From NCBI RefSeq assembly GCF_014212125.1, contig NZ_JACJVP010000042.1:62001-126000 (forward strand): a DNA stretch of 64,000 nt, written 5' to 3'. Position 1 is the stretch's first letter. The number at the start of each line of letters is the position of its first letter. The position numbers were made by a program, and so were the translations under genes. The notes under the pieces are model-generated. The model ran no database searches. It was not told the DNA's origin and saw only the letters and a list, made by a program, of their open reading frames with translations. This DNA is from Cohnella nanjingensis. GTDB lineage: Bacteria > Bacillota > Bacilli > Paenibacillales > Paenibacillaceae. Below are positions 35,789-45,132 of the stretch, piece after piece.

Positions 35789-36742
35789 ATGGAACAACAA
35801 AAAGCGATGCAATTGCTGGATCATATCAGACATAACATGGAATCTTGTATATTTGGAAAAAAAGATGAAATCGCTTGGTTGTTGACGGCGCTTGTCGCGG
35901 GCGGCCACGTCCTGATCGAAGACGTGCCCGGCACCGGCAAGACGCAGCTCGTGAAGGCGCTCGCCCGCTCGATCGGCGGCACGTTCCACCGGATCCAATG
36001 CAATCCCGACCTGCTCCCCACGGACATCACCGGCGTATCCATATATCATCCCAAGCAAGAGGAATTCGTGTTCCGCCCCGGCCCCGTCATGGCGAACCTG
36101 CTGCTCGCCGACGAGATCAACCGCGCGACGACCAAGACGCAGTCGGCGCTGCTCGAAGCGATGGAAGAGCGGCACGTCTCGGTAGACGGCGTCACCTATC
36201 CGCTTCCGCAGCCGTTCGTGTTGTTCGCGACGCAGAATCCGATCGAGTTCGAAGGCACGTACAGCTTGCCCGAGGCGCAGCTGGACCGGTTCCTCATGAA
36301 GATCTCGCTGGGCTATCCGGACGAGGCCTCGGAGAAGCGGCTCGTCCTCGAGCCGGGCACGACGCGCGCGGCGGATCAGCTGACGCCCGCCGCGGAGGCG
36401 GCGGATATCGTCGCCATTCAGCAGCTGGCGGAGAACGTGCATCTCGAAGGCAGCGTCGTCGACTATCTCGTCGGCTTGATCCGCGGCACCCGCCGCCACC
36501 CGGCCGTCCTGCTCGGCGCCAGCCCGCGGGCTTCGGTGGCGCTGGCATCGTGCGCCAAAGCGTACGCGTTCGTGAACCATCGGGGGTACGTGCTTCCCGA
36601 CGACATCAAGGCGACCGCGCCGCTCGTTTTGGGCCATAGGCTGCACCTGCGCTCGGAAGCGCGGATGCAGGGGGCGACGACGGCCAGCGTGCTGCAGGAC
36701 GTGCTGCGGCAGCTGCCGGTGCCGGTCGCGATGGAGCGCTGA
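35789..36742 (+). CDS. MoxR family AAA+ ATPase
   Basis: 317 residues. Walker A in EDVPGTGKTQLVKA, Walker B LLLADEINRA, sensor segment FATQNPIEFEGTYSLPEAQLDRF. MoxR ATPases remodel or insert cofactors into partner proteins, usually DUF58 or VWA proteins encoded next door, as here. It is the first gene of a three-gene operon with a good sigma-A promoter. Confidence 0.93.
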   Translation: MEQQKAMQLLDHIRHNMESCIFGKKDEIAWLLTALVAGGHVLIEDVPGTGKTQLVKALARSIGGTFHRIQCNPDLLPTDITGVSIYHPKQEEFVFRPGPVMANLLLADEINRATTKTQSALLEAMEERHVSVDGVTYPLPQPFVLFATQNPIEFEGTYSLPEAQLDRFLMKISLGYPDEASEKRLVLEPGTTRAADQLTPAAEAADIVAIQQLAENVHLEGSVVDYLVGLIRGTRRHPAVLLGASPRASVALASCAKAYAFVNHRGYVLPDDIKATAPLVLGHRLHLRSEARMQGATTASVLQDVLRQLPVPVAMER

Positions 36743-36744
36743 CG

Positions 36745-37986
36745 ATGATGCGGCTGCCGATTCCACGGTTCGGGTGGGTTTGCGCCGTCCTGTACGTGGT
36801 ATCTCTGATGTTCGTCGTCTTTCAGGGCGGCAAGACGTCCCTGATGCTGTTCGTCATGATCAACGCGCTGGGCGCCTACCTGCTCCTCGGCCGCTGGAGC
36901 GGCATCGGCGGGGTTAGGGGCGCGCGATCGCTGGACGGGACGGCCGGCGCGTCCGGCATGCTCTCCGCCGGCTCCCGCATTCGCGTGCGCCTGCAGATGC
37001 AAATCCCCGGCTTCTGGCCGCTGCCGTACATCATCGTCCGCGAGAAGCTCGCGCGCGCGACCGGCAGCGAGACGCAGGAGTACGAACTCAGCTTCGTGCC
37101 GGATTACCGCAGGCGCGGCGCGATCGGCTACGAGACGGCGCCGCTGCGCCGCGGGCGCTACCAGTTTCTCGCCACGCATTGTTCGACGCGCGACATCTTC
37201 GGGCTGTTCGAGCACAAAGGCTCCTTCTCGGAGCCGTTGGCGCTGCGGGTCATGCCCCGTACGATCGATCTGCTCGAATGGCGGCATATGAAGCGGTCCC
37301 GGACGGGGGCGTTCCAGCAGAAGGTCACGTCGTTGTGGGCGAGAGAGACGACCCAGATCGACGGCGTGCGCGAGTATATCCACGGGGACCGGATGTCCCG
37401 CGTCCACTGGAACGCGACGGCGCGGACGGGCCAATGGAAGTCCAAGGAGTATGAACGCGAAGCGCTGCCACGGTTCGTGCTCGTGCTGGATTGCCGCCAG
37501 GCCGCCTACCGGACGGCGGACGGCTTCGAGCTCGCGGTATCCGTCGCGGCCTCGCTGCTCGAGCTCGCGCTGCGCCGCGGCATGCCGGTCGGATTCGTGT
37601 CGGCGGGGGCGAAGCGGGCCTGGTTCGGCGCCGGCCGCGCGCCCGTCACCCGGGAGCAGATCATGGATCACTTGATCGACATCGAAGCCGACGGCCAAGG
37701 GGAACTGGGCGAGGTGCTGCACGAGGCCGCCGAACGGTTCGAGACCGGCGCCAATCTCGTGCTGATCAGCCCGTCGACCGACGATTCGACCGCAGTCGCT
37801 CTGGACGCGCTGGACAGCCGCAGGATCGCGCCGAGCCACGTCCACATCGCCGAGCGGGCGCCCACTTCGGAAGACTCGAGACGCCTCGGACATTGGAGCC
37901 GACTGTTCCAGGCGAAGCATTGGGAGGTCTGTACCGTTGCTCGGCTTGAGGATCTGCCGCGGGCGATGGAGGCGGGATCGGCATGA
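36745..37986 (+). CDS. DUF58 protein
   Basis: 413 residues. Two N-terminal hydrophobic segments (about 10-45), a beta-rich middle part, and the DUF58 core with REYIHGDRMSRVHWNATARTG (positions about 209-229), then a VWA-like C-terminal half. Typical partner of MoxR ATPases. It starts 3 bases after moxR and overlaps the transglutaminase gene by 4 bases. Role of the set is unknown; envelope or protease-related functions are discussed for relatives. Confidence 0.9.
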   Translation: MMRLPIPRFGWVCAVLYVVSLMFVVFQGGKTSLMLFVMINALGAYLLLGRWSGIGGVRGARSLDGTAGASGMLSAGSRIRVRLQMQIPGFWPLPYIIVREKLARATGSETQEYELSFVPDYRRRGAIGYETAPLRRGRYQFLATHCSTRDIFGLFEHKGSFSEPLALRVMPRTIDLLEWRHMKRSRTGAFQQKVTSLWARETTQIDGVREYIHGDRMSRVHWNATARTGQWKSKEYEREALPRFVLVLDCRQAAYRTADGFELAVSVAASLLELALRRGMPVGFVSAGAKRAWFGAGRAPVTREQIMDHLIDIEADGQGELGEVLHEAAERFETGANLVLISPSTDDSTAVALDALDSRRIAPSHVHIAERAPTSEDSRRLGHWSRLFQAKHWEVCTVARLEDLPRAMEAGSA

Positions 37987-40232
37987 ATACGATGATGATG
38001 AAGCAAAGCCGTCCCCTCGAAACCCGATTCTGGCGGCGCCTCGTGCTCGAGCGTCTTCACCGGCTGTTCGCCATCGTGATTGTGCTTCAGCTCATCCAGT
38101 GCTTCCAGAGCTACTGGTGGGAAGAGACCTACGCGGTCATCTATGCGACGCTCGGCGTCGTTGTCGTCAGCGAATTGCTGATCAGCCGCGCTTACTTTGC
38201 CCGTCTCGGCATGCAGATGCTGACGGTGCTGCTCGCGACGGTCGCCTTCGCGCCGTTCAAGTGGTACGGATGGCCGGAGAACTGGCGGGCGTGGGACGAA
38301 GTCCGGCGCTTCCTGACCTACCACGTCGACCAATTCCATCCTTACGTCGAGCTCGCCGCCGGCGTCGTGCTGGCCGTTCATTATTTGTCCGTCTGGGGCA
38401 CGACCCGCGCGCGGGCGATCCTGCTCATCCTGACGGCGATCTTCGTCTTGGCCGGGGTAGATTCGTTCCTCCCGTTCGAGCTGTGGAAGAACATCGCGTG
38501 GACGGTGCTGGCCGGCTTGGGCTGGCTTGTCGTCCTGCATCTGCGTCAGCTGCGGGAACGCCATTACGACAGCTGGGACGCCTTGGCCGAGAGGCCGTTC
38601 GAACTCGCCGTCCCGGCCGTGCTCGTCATCGGTTTGCTCATGCTGGCGGGCATCGCGGTGCCGCGGGCCCCGGTCCTGCTGGAGGACCCGTATACGATCT
38701 GGATGGAATCCCAGAACAAAGAAGTGCCTTCCTTTGCCGGAGAGGGCGGGTACCTGAGCAACGGCAGCAGCGTATCCGGCGGCTCCTCCGGCTCGTCGAA
38801 GTCCGGCTACGGACGGAACGACTCGAAGATCGGCGGCGGCTTCCAGTTCGATTACTCGCCGATCATGCAGGTCACTACCGACCAGAAGGCCTACTGGCGC
38901 GGAGAGACCAAAGCGATCTACACCGGAAAGGGCTGGTCGGACCGCAAGGGACTGCCGACGGTGCCCGTCACGCCGGGCGAAGAGACGCTGCCGCTGGATC
39001 CGGCCCGTCCGGAAGGCGCGGAGACCAAGAAGGTATCGCAGACGTTCACCATGCTGCGCAAAGACCGGATCCCGGTGCTGTTCGCGGCCGGTCCGGCGCG
39101 CACCGTTAACGAACTGCAAGGCGTGGGCGGCAGCGCGAAGCTGAGCTGGAGTCCGGAGGAGTGGGAGCTGAAGTTCCAGCGGCCGGTACAACCCGAATCC
39201 TACGCCGTCACCTCCGAGGTGCTGGTGCTGGACGCCAAGAAGCTCCGCGAGACGAAGGCCGGAGCCGACGACGGCTCGGTCGACCTGACCCCGTACCTGC
39301 AGCTGCCGGACGCCCTGCCGAAGCGGATCGCCGATCTCGCGAAGGAGGCGACCGGCGACGCCGCGAACGACTATGATCGCGCCAAGCGGCTCGAACGCTA
39401 TCTGCAGCTGACGTATCCGTATACGAATACGCCGGACGTCAGCCGGCAGAAGAGCGAGGACGTCGTGGACGCCTTCCTCTTCGAGATCAAGGAAGGCTAC
39501 TGCGACTATTATTCGACCGCCTTCGTCGTCATGGCCCGCACGCTCGGATTCCCGGCGCGCTGGGTCAAGGGGTACACGTCGGGCTCGAATCCGCAGGAGT
39601 CGGAGAATCTGCGGATGGGCGGCGGCTACATCCCCGATCCGAGCGGCGCCGGTACGTACACGGTGCGCAACTCGGACGCGCATTCGTGGGCCGAGATCTA
39701 CTTCGAGGGCATCGGGTGGGTGCCGTTCGAGCCGACCGCGGGCTTCAGCGTGCCGCAGCCGATTCACGAGGACGAACTGCCGACCTACGATCCGGTCGTT
39801 CCTTCCGCGGACGACGGGACGGATGCCGCGTCGGCTTCGTCCGGCGGCGGCAGCCGGTGGATCTGGATCGCCTCGTCCGTCGTCGGAGCGCTTCTGGCGC
39901 TCTCCGTCGCGGCCTGGACGCTGCTCCGCCGCAAGTCCTGGAACGCCGTCTGGCAGCAGGTTCGCTACCGCGGCTCGACGCCGAACCAACGGATCGTGCG
40001 GGAGATGGAGCGGCTGTTGTCCTTCCTGAATCGCCGAGGACTGAAAAGGCAGGCGCACGACACGCTGCGCGAGTCGTTCTCGCGCTGGGGCGCCAAGTTC
40101 GCCTCGCTGCGGCCGGACCTCGAAGGGGTGCTGCAGCAGTTCGAAGCGGCCCGCTACGGCGGGGGGAGCGGACGCGAATCCGACTTCCAGCACTTCTCGC
40201 AGCTCGCGGCGAAGATCCGCAAATCGCTCTAA
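37983..40232 (+). CDS. membrane transglutaminase-like protein
   Basis: 749 residues. Five or more membrane helices in the first 200 residues (DUF3488-like), a large extracellular part with the transglutaminase core, and a last helix near 625-645. Catalytic residues: C507 in EGYCDYYSTAF, H567 in DAHSWAEI, then GWVPFEPTAGF. A Gly/Ser-rich loop lies around 265-275. The cytoplasmic tail ends in DUF4129-like sequence. It forms the conserved MoxR-DUF58-TGase triad. Whether it cross-links or cleaves protein substrates is unknown. Confidence 0.9.
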   Translation: MNTMMMKQSRPLETRFWRRLVLERLHRLFAIVIVLQLIQCFQSYWWEETYAVIYATLGVVVVSELLISRAYFARLGMQMLTVLLATVAFAPFKWYGWPENWRAWDEVRRFLTYHVDQFHPYVELAAGVVLAVHYLSVWGTTRARAILLILTAIFVLAGVDSFLPFELWKNIAWTVLAGLGWLVVLHLRQLRERHYDSWDALAERPFELAVPAVLVIGLLMLAGIAVPRAPVLLEDPYTIWMESQNKEVPSFAGEGGYLSNGSSVSGGSSGSSKSGYGRNDSKIGGGFQFDYSPIMQVTTDQKAYWRGETKAIYTGKGWSDRKGLPTVPVTPGEETLPLDPARPEGAETKKVSQTFTMLRKDRIPVLFAAGPARTVNELQGVGGSAKLSWSPEEWELKFQRPVQPESYAVTSEVLVLDAKKLRETKAGADDGSVDLTPYLQLPDALPKRIADLAKEATGDAANDYDRAKRLERYLQLTYPYTNTPDVSRQKSEDVVDAFLFEIKEGYCDYYSTAFVVMARTLGFPARWVKGYTSGSNPQESENLRMGGGYIPDPSGAGTYTVRNSDAHSWAEIYFEGIGWVPFEPTAGFSVPQPIHEDELPTYDPVVPSADDGTDAASASSGGGSRWIWIASSVVGALLALSVAAWTLLRRKSWNAVWQQVRYRGSTPNQRIVREMERLLSFLNRRGLKRQAHDTLRESFSRWGAKFASLRPDLEGVLQQFEAARYGGGSGRESDFQHFSQLAAKIRKSL

Positions 40233-40234
40233 CG

Positions 40235-40274
40235 AACGGGAAAGCATCGCGCCTGCGCGAGCTTTCCCGTTTTT
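40235..40274 (+). terminator. rho-independent terminator
   Basis: AACGGGAAAGC pairs with GCTTTCCCGTT around an inner GC hairpin, then T's. It closes the MoxR operon. Confidence 0.88.
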
Positions 40275-40301
40275 GCAAGGTTGGGCGGGGTGTGGTATAT
40301 T
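40273..40301 (+). promoter_or_regulatory. promoter of the yqeG-yqeH operon
   Basis: TTGCAA (40273-40278), 17 bases, TATATT (40296-40301) with TGG in front (extended -10). It overlaps the T-run of the previous terminator. Confidence 0.65.
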
Positions 40302-40337
40302 TTGATCAATCATGATAGAGACGGGAGCTTCTGAAGG

Positions 40338-40862
40338 ATGTTCCAACGCCTGTTGCCCGATCAGATCGTCAAAACCGTATTCGATATCGACCTGCAGTCG
40401 CTTCGCGAACGCGGCGTACGCGGCATCATTACCGACCTGGATAATACGCTGGTCAGCGCGAGGACGCCCCGCGCGACGCCCGAGCTGGTCGCTTGGCTGG
40501 ACAAGGTCAAACAGGACGGCTTCCAAGTCGTCGTCTTGTCGAACAACAACAGCGCCCGGGTCGCGAAGTTTGCGGAGCCGCTCGGCATTCCGTTCATCCC
40601 GGCCGCGCGCAAGCCTTTCGTCAAGTCGTTCCGGCTGGCGCTTCAGCGACTCGGCCTGAGGCCGGAGCAAGCCGTCGTCGTCGGCGACCAGATGATGACC
40701 GACGTGTTCGGCGGCCGGCGGATGGGTCTGCATACGATCCTCGTCACGCCGATCGAGATCGGGGAGGAAGGGTGGGGCACCCGCATCAACCGCCGCATCG
40801 AGAAAATCGCTTTAGCCCGTCTCCGCAGGCAGGGCCTGTGGCCGGACAAGGAGGAACGCTAG
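40338..40862 (+). CDS. yqeG: YqeG family HAD phosphatase
   Basis: 174 residues of the HAD IIIA subfamily. Nucleophile motif ITDLDNTLV (about 35-43), motif II VVLSNNN, motif III/IV VVVGDQMMTDVFGG. Substrate not established; relatives include phosphatidylglycerophosphate phosphatases. It sits directly before yqeH, the order conserved in Bacillus, and is in the cytoplasm. Confidence 0.9.
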   Translation: MFQRLLPDQIVKTVFDIDLQSLRERGVRGIITDLDNTLVSARTPRATPELVAWLDKVKQDGFQVVVLSNNNSARVAKFAEPLGIPFIPAARKPFVKSFRLALQRLGLRPEQAVVVGDQMMTDVFGGRRMGLHTILVTPIEIGEEGWGTRINRRIEKIALARLRRQGLWPDKEER

Positions 40863-40864
40863 AT

Positions 40865-41986
40865 TTGCCTGATACATTCATGAACGCCAAGAAATGCGCC
40901 GGTTGCGGCGTCGCGCTGCAGATCGAGGACGCAGGCCGTCCGGGTTTCGTACCGGAGGCCGCGCGGGACCGCGAGCCGGTCATCTGCCAACGCTGCTTCC
41001 GAATCAAACATTACAACGACGCCTCGTCGGTCGCCGTGGACCAGGACGATTTTTTGCGTTTGCTCGGCGGGATCGCTTCGACCGATAGCCTGGTCGTCCA
41101 CATCGTCGATCTGTTCGATTTCGAGGGGAGCATGATCTCCGGCCTGCAGCGGTTCGTCGGGAACAATCCGGTGCTGCTCGTCGTGAACAAGATCGATCTG
41201 CTGCCCCGGGTGACGAACTGGAACCGGCTGCGCAATTGGGTGCAGCGGCAGGCGAAGGCGAACGGCCTCAAGGTCGCGGACATCGTGCTGTGCAGCGCGC
41301 GCCGCAACATCGGCTTCGACCGCGTCGTCGAAGCGGTCGCCGAGCTGCGCGGCGAACGGGACGTCTATGTCGTCGGCGCCACAAATGTCGGCAAGAGCAC
41401 GCTCGTCAACCGGCTGATCTCCGACTACAGCGATCTAGAGCGCGAGCTGACCGTGTCCCGCTACCCGGGAACGACGCTCGACGCCGTTCATATTCCGCTC
41501 GATGACGGGCATGCGATCATCGATACGCCCGGCATCGTCTACAAATCCCGTCTCAGCGAAGTCATCCCGCGCGAAGCGCTTCAGGCGCTCCTGCCCGACA
41601 AGCCGCTGAAGCCGCTCACGTACCAATTCTACGAGCGGCAGACGCTGTTCTTCGGCGCGCTCGCGCGCTTCGACTTCGTCGAGGGCGAGCGGCAGTCCTT
41701 CACCGCCTACGTGTCCGCGGGCATCCCGGTTCACCGCACGAAGCAGGAGCGGGCCGACGAGCTGTACGCGAATCATCGCGGGGTCATGCTGTCGCCGCCT
41801 TCGAAGGAAGGCTTGGACGAGATGCCGCCCCTCTCGCGGCATACGCTGCGAATCCCGCCCGGCGAGCCTCAGGACATCTTCATCTCCGGGCTCGGCTGGA
41901 TTACCGCCAACGGCAAGACCGGAGCGGTCGTGGACGTCTATGCGCCCAAGGGCGTCAAAGTCATGCTGCGGGAATCGATCCTGTGA
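40865..41986 (+). CDS. yqeH: ribosome biogenesis GTPase YqeH
   Basis: 373 residues from TTG 40865, chosen because AAGGAGG lies 10 bases upstream; ATG 40880 would be too far. An N-terminal zinc finger (CAGCG, CQRCF) is followed by a circularly permuted GTPase: G4 VVNKIDLLPR comes before G1 GATNVGKSTL and G3 DTPGIV. YqeH is needed for 30S subunit assembly in B. subtilis. It lies 2 bases after yqeG and runs into aroE. Confidence 0.94.
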   Translation: MPDTFMNAKKCAGCGVALQIEDAGRPGFVPEAARDREPVICQRCFRIKHYNDASSVAVDQDDFLRLLGGIASTDSLVVHIVDLFDFEGSMISGLQRFVGNNPVLLVVNKIDLLPRVTNWNRLRNWVQRQAKANGLKVADIVLCSARRNIGFDRVVEAVAELRGERDVYVVGATNVGKSTLVNRLISDYSDLERELTVSRYPGTTLDAVHIPLDDGHAIIDTPGIVYKSRLSEVIPREALQALLPDKPLKPLTYQFYERQTLFFGALARFDFVEGERQSFTAYVSAGIPVHRTKQERADELYANHRGVMLSPPSKEGLDEMPPLSRHTLRIPPGEPQDIFISGLGWITANGKTGAVVDVYAPKGVKVMLRESIL

Positions 41987-42003
41987 CGAAAGGAACGTGG
42001 GGG

Positions 42004-42861
42004 ATGGACAGTCATACGGTGCTCTACGGCGTCATCGGAGATCCGATCCGCCATTCCAAGTCGCCCGTCATGCTGAACCGGGCGTTCCGCGAAGCCGGCA
42101 TCAATGGCGCCTACGGCGCCTTTCACGTGACGCCGGAGCGCCTCGGCGACGCGATCCGGGGCATCCGGGCGCTCGGTTATAGGGGCTTGAACGTCACGAT
42201 CCCGCACAAGATCGAGGTGATGGCGCACCTCGACGAGATCGACGAGGGCGCCCGCGCCGTCGGCGCGGTCAACACGATCGTGAACGAAGCCGGCAGGCTC
42301 GTAGGCTACAATACGGACGGCATCGGCTACGTTCGCTCCCTGAAGGAAGAATCCGAGCCGGATCTGCGCGGCAAGAAGATCGTCGTCGTCGGCACCGGCG
42401 GGGCCGCTCGCGGCATCGTCTGGGCGCTGGCCCGGGAGAAGCCGGCCGCGATCCGGCTGGCCAACCGCACCGCCGAGCGGGCGCAGGCGCTCGCCGAAGG
42501 CTTCGCGCCGGAGGATCAGGTCGTCGCGATCCCGTGGGCGTCGCTGCGCGAAGCGTGCGCGGATGCCGACGTGGTCATCAATACGACTTCGGTCGGCATG
42601 TCGCCGAACGTCGACGCCGTGCCGGTCGATCCGACGTGGCTGAGACCCGGCGCCGTCGCCAGCGATCTGATCTACAATCCGCTCACGACCGCATTCCTTC
42701 GCGGCGCCGCCGAGCGCGGCTGCCGCATTCACGGCGGTCTGGGCATGTTCATCTACCAAGGCGCGTACGCCTTCGAATACTGGACCGGCCGGCCGGCGCC
42801 GACAGACGCGATGCGCGAAGCGGTGCTGGCCTCCTTCGAAGCTGCGGCGACGTCTGCTTGA
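42004..42861 (+). CDS. aroE: shikimate dehydrogenase
   Basis: 285 residues from ATG 42004 (AAAGGA about 10 bases upstream); GTG 41983, overlapping the yqeH stop, is an alternative. Substrate-binding GDPIRHSKSP, catalytic Lys in LNVTIPHKI and Asp in GYNTDG, and the NADP-binding VVVGTGGAARG are all present. It reduces 3-dehydroshikimate in aromatic amino-acid synthesis. yqeG-yqeH-aroE-yhbY order matches Bacillus. Confidence 0.95.
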   Translation: MDSHTVLYGVIGDPIRHSKSPVMLNRAFREAGINGAYGAFHVTPERLGDAIRGIRALGYRGLNVTIPHKIEVMAHLDEIDEGARAVGAVNTIVNEAGRLVGYNTDGIGYVRSLKEESEPDLRGKKIVVVGTGGAARGIVWALAREKPAAIRLANRTAERAQALAEGFAPEDQVVAIPWASLREACADADVVINTTSVGMSPNVDAVPVDPTWLRPGAVASDLIYNPLTTAFLRGAAERGCRIHGGLGMFIYQGAYAFEYWTGRPAPTDAMREAVLASFEAAATSA

Positions 42862-42949
42862 CATCCCTAGTTTAGGGTCCGGCGAGGCCGGGGTATTTCC
42901 GTAGGGGGAGGGGAAGGGCGGAGGAAGGTACGCTCGCCTCAAGCGACGG

Positions 42950-43257
42950 CGGAAATAAGGCGGAAAAACCGGCTTAAATGTCCGCGCGGTACACGAACGG
43001 CGGAAAAAAGGCGGAAAACCCGCCTTAAATGCCTGCACGGCGCACGAATGACGGAAAAAAGGCGGAAAAACCGGCTTAAATGCTCGCGCGGCACACGAAT
43101 GGCGGAAATAAGGCGGAAAAACCGGCTTAAATGCTCGCACGACGCACACGAACGGCGGAAATAAGGCGGAAAACCCGCCTTAAATGCCTGCACGGCGCAC
43201 GAATGACGGAAATAAGGCGGAAAAACCGGCTTAAATGCTCGCGTGGAGCACAAATCG
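42950..43257. repeat. 51-bp tandem repeat array with inverted repeats (array 3)
   Basis: Six units start at 42950, 43001, 43052, 43103, 43156 and 43207; spacing is 51 except one of 53. Two unit types alternate: type B has a perfect dyad AAGGCGG-N5-CCGCCTT, type A has the variant right arm CCGGCTT. The order A-B-A, A-B-A shows a later duplication of a three-unit block. The core GGAAATAAG...GGCTTAAAT is shared with array 1. The array fills almost all of the aroE-yhbY gap (42862-43305), which otherwise holds no gene. Confidence 0.9.
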
Positions 43258-43305
43258 AGGTTTGTAAATACAAAATAGTTAACCAAGAAAGCGCAGGTTT
43301 TGACC

Positions 43306-43596
43306 ATGCTGACCGGCAAACAAAAAAGATTTCTCCGTTCCGAAGCGCACCACCTGACCCCGATCTTCCAGGTGGGCAAAGGCGGCACCAACGATCACTT
43401 GATCCGCCATATCGAAGAGGCGCTGGAGGTTCGCGAACTGATCAAGGTCTCGATCCTCAACAACAACGACGACGACCGCCACGAGATCGCGAGCGAGCTG
43501 GCGGAGCGCTCCGGCGCGGAGCTCGTTCAAGTCATCGGCAAGACGATCGTGCTGTACAAAGAGTCCCGCAACAACAAGCAGATCAAGCTTCCCTAG
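43306..43596 (+). CDS. yhbY: YhbY family RNA-binding protein (CRM domain)
   Basis: 96 residues, one CRM domain: LTGKQKRFLRSEAHHLTPIFQVGKGG with the RNA-contacting GKGG loop, and a C-terminal QVIGKTIVLYKESR. YhbY binds pre-50S ribosomal particles. ATG 43306 has GCGCAGGT ahead of it. Its separation from aroE by a repeat array is unusual for this operon. Confidence 0.93.
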   Translation: MLTGKQKRFLRSEAHHLTPIFQVGKGGTNDHLIRHIEEALEVRELIKVSILNNNDDDRHEIASELAERSGAELVQVIGKTIVLYKESRNNKQIKLP

Positions 43597-43607
43597 GAGG
43601 GAGGACG

Positions 43608-44201
43608 ATGACGATGCGTCGGACTGGACTCATGGGCGGAACGTTCGACCCCATTCATCTCGGCCATCTGCTGGCGGCGGACGCGGCCCGGGAAGCGGCG
43701 AACCTGGCGGAAGTCTGGTTCGTCCCGACCTCCGTGCCGGCGCACAAGCCGCAGCCCGGCGCGAGCGGCGCCGAACGGCGCGAGATGGTGGAGACGGCGA
43801 TCCGAGGCATCCCGTACTTCCGCGTCGAGACGTCCGAGCTGAACCGCGAGGGCGTCTCGTACACGATCGATACCGTCACGGAGCTGCAGAACGCCCATCC
43901 GGACCGCGAATTCTATTGGATCGTCGGGGCGGACATGCGCAACAGCCTGCCGACGTGGCGGCGGATCGAGGAGCTTGCGCGGCGGGTGTCGTTCATCTGC
44001 CTCGAGCGGCCCGGCGAGCCGGACGACGCGGCCGTTCTGCCCGCGTTCCTGCAGCCCAAACTGCTGCGCGCCGCCATGCCGCCGATCGGCATCTCTTCGA
44101 CCGACATCCGGGGGCGGCGGCGGGAGGGACGCTCCATCCGCTTCATGGTCCCGGAGGCGGTCCGCGAATATATCGAGAGGAAGGGCCTATATGAATCGTG
44201 A
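43608..44201 (+). CDS. nadD: nicotinate-nucleotide adenylyltransferase
   Basis: 197 residues. The nucleotidyltransferase motif GGTFDPIHLGH (10-20) and the late ISSTDIR are intact. NadD makes nicotinic acid adenine dinucleotide, the step before NAD. GGAGGGAGG precedes the ATG. It overlaps yqeK by 11 bases. Confidence 0.95.
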   Translation: MTMRRTGLMGGTFDPIHLGHLLAADAAREAANLAEVWFVPTSVPAHKPQPGASGAERREMVETAIRGIPYFRVETSELNREGVSYTIDTVTELQNAHPDREFYWIVGADMRNSLPTWRRIEELARRVSFICLERPGEPDDAAVLPAFLQPKLLRAAMPPIGISSTDIRGRRREGRSIRFMVPEAVREYIERKGLYES

Positions 44202-44778
44202 AGCGTTGATCGAAGCGACGAAGCGGCAAATGCCGGAGAAGCGGTTCAAGCACGTGATGGGCGTCGTCGAGACGGCCGTCGCGCTGGCGGAACGATTCGG
44301 CGGCGACGCGGAACGCGCCTGGCTCGCGGCGCTGCTGCACGATTACGCCAAGGCGTGGCCGACCGACCGGATGGAGCGAATCATCCGCGAAGAAGGGCTT
44401 CCCGGCGATCTGCTCGTCCACGACAAAGAGCTGTGGCACGCGCACGTGGGCGCCTGGGCGGTGCAGACGGAGCTGGGCATTGCGGACGAAGCGGTATTGG
44501 ATGCGATCCGCTATCATACGTCCGGCCGCGAAGAGATGACCCAGCTCGACGTCATCGTCTGTCTGGCGGACTACATGGAGCCGGGCAGGGACTTCCCGGG
44601 CGTGAATAAGATCCGCAAACTCGCGGAGCATAAATTGGAAGAAGCGCTGGTCGCTGGATTCGATTCGACGATCTCGCACCTGGTCGATAAAGGTAGATGC
44701 ATCTTTCCCTTGACGGTATTGGCCCGCAATGATCTGCTACGCAAGATCGAACGAAACGGTAAACGCTCGAACATTTAA
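44191..44778 (+). CDS. yqeK: YqeK, HD-domain diadenosine tetraphosphate hydrolase
   Basis: 195 residues. HD-domain metal ligands H21, H50-D51 (ALLHDYAKAW) and later HAHVGAW and DYMEPGR. YqeK family enzymes cleave Ap4A symmetrically to two ADP. Coupled to nadD by overlap, as in Bacillus. Confidence 0.93.
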   Translation: MNREALIEATKRQMPEKRFKHVMGVVETAVALAERFGGDAERAWLAALLHDYAKAWPTDRMERIIREEGLPGDLLVHDKELWHAHVGAWAVQTELGIADEAVLDAIRYHTSGREEMTQLDVIVCLADYMEPGRDFPGVNKIRKLAEHKLEEALVAGFDSTISHLVDKGRCIFPLTVLARNDLLRKIERNGKRSNI

Positions 44779-44790
44779 GGAGGCTGAGGC

Positions 44791-45132
44791 ATGGGAGTGT
44801 CGGATAAATTGCTGCATGCGGTCGTAGATGCGGCCGAAGAGAAGAAAGCGCACGAGATCGTGGCCTTGAACCTGCAGGGGATCTCCCTGGTGGCGGATTA
44901 CTTCCTGATCTGTCACGGGAATTCGGACACGCAGGTGCTCGCGATCGCGACCGAGATCCGCAAGCGCGCGGAGCAGCTGGGCGCGCGCGTACGGCTGGAA
45001 GGCATGGATACGGCCCGCTGGGTACTGATCGACATGGGCGACGTGGTGGCGCATGTCTTCCACCGGGATGAGCGCGAGTACTATTCCCTGGAGCGGCTCT
45101 GGTCCGACGCGAAGGCCGTTGAATTCGCATGA
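44791..45132 (+). CDS. rsfS: ribosomal silencing factor RsfS
   Basis: 113 residues. KKAHEIVALNLQGISLVADYFLICHG and WVLIDMGDVVAHVFHRDEREYY define the family. RsfS binds uL14 on the 50S subunit and blocks subunit joining in starved cells. TAAGGAGG is just before the ATG; the stop overlaps the next gene by 4 bases. Confidence 0.95.
   Translation: MGVSDKLLHAVVDAAEEKKAHEIVALNLQGISLVADYFLICHGNSDTQVLAIATEIRKRAEQLGARVRLEGMDTARWVLIDMGDVVAHVFHRDEREYYSLERLWSDAKAVEFA

Noticed and set aside
37668..40733. A 1021-codon open frame on the minus strand over the DUF58, transglutaminase and yqeG genes
   Set aside because: It is antisense to three well-supported genes, is full of Arg, Asp, Gln and His as expected from GC-rich antisense codons, and has no domain or ribosome site.
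42939..43391. A minus-strand repeat peptide over array 3
   Set aside because: The 53-bp unit shifts its frame midway, so no consistent peptide is kept, and it runs over the yhbY start.
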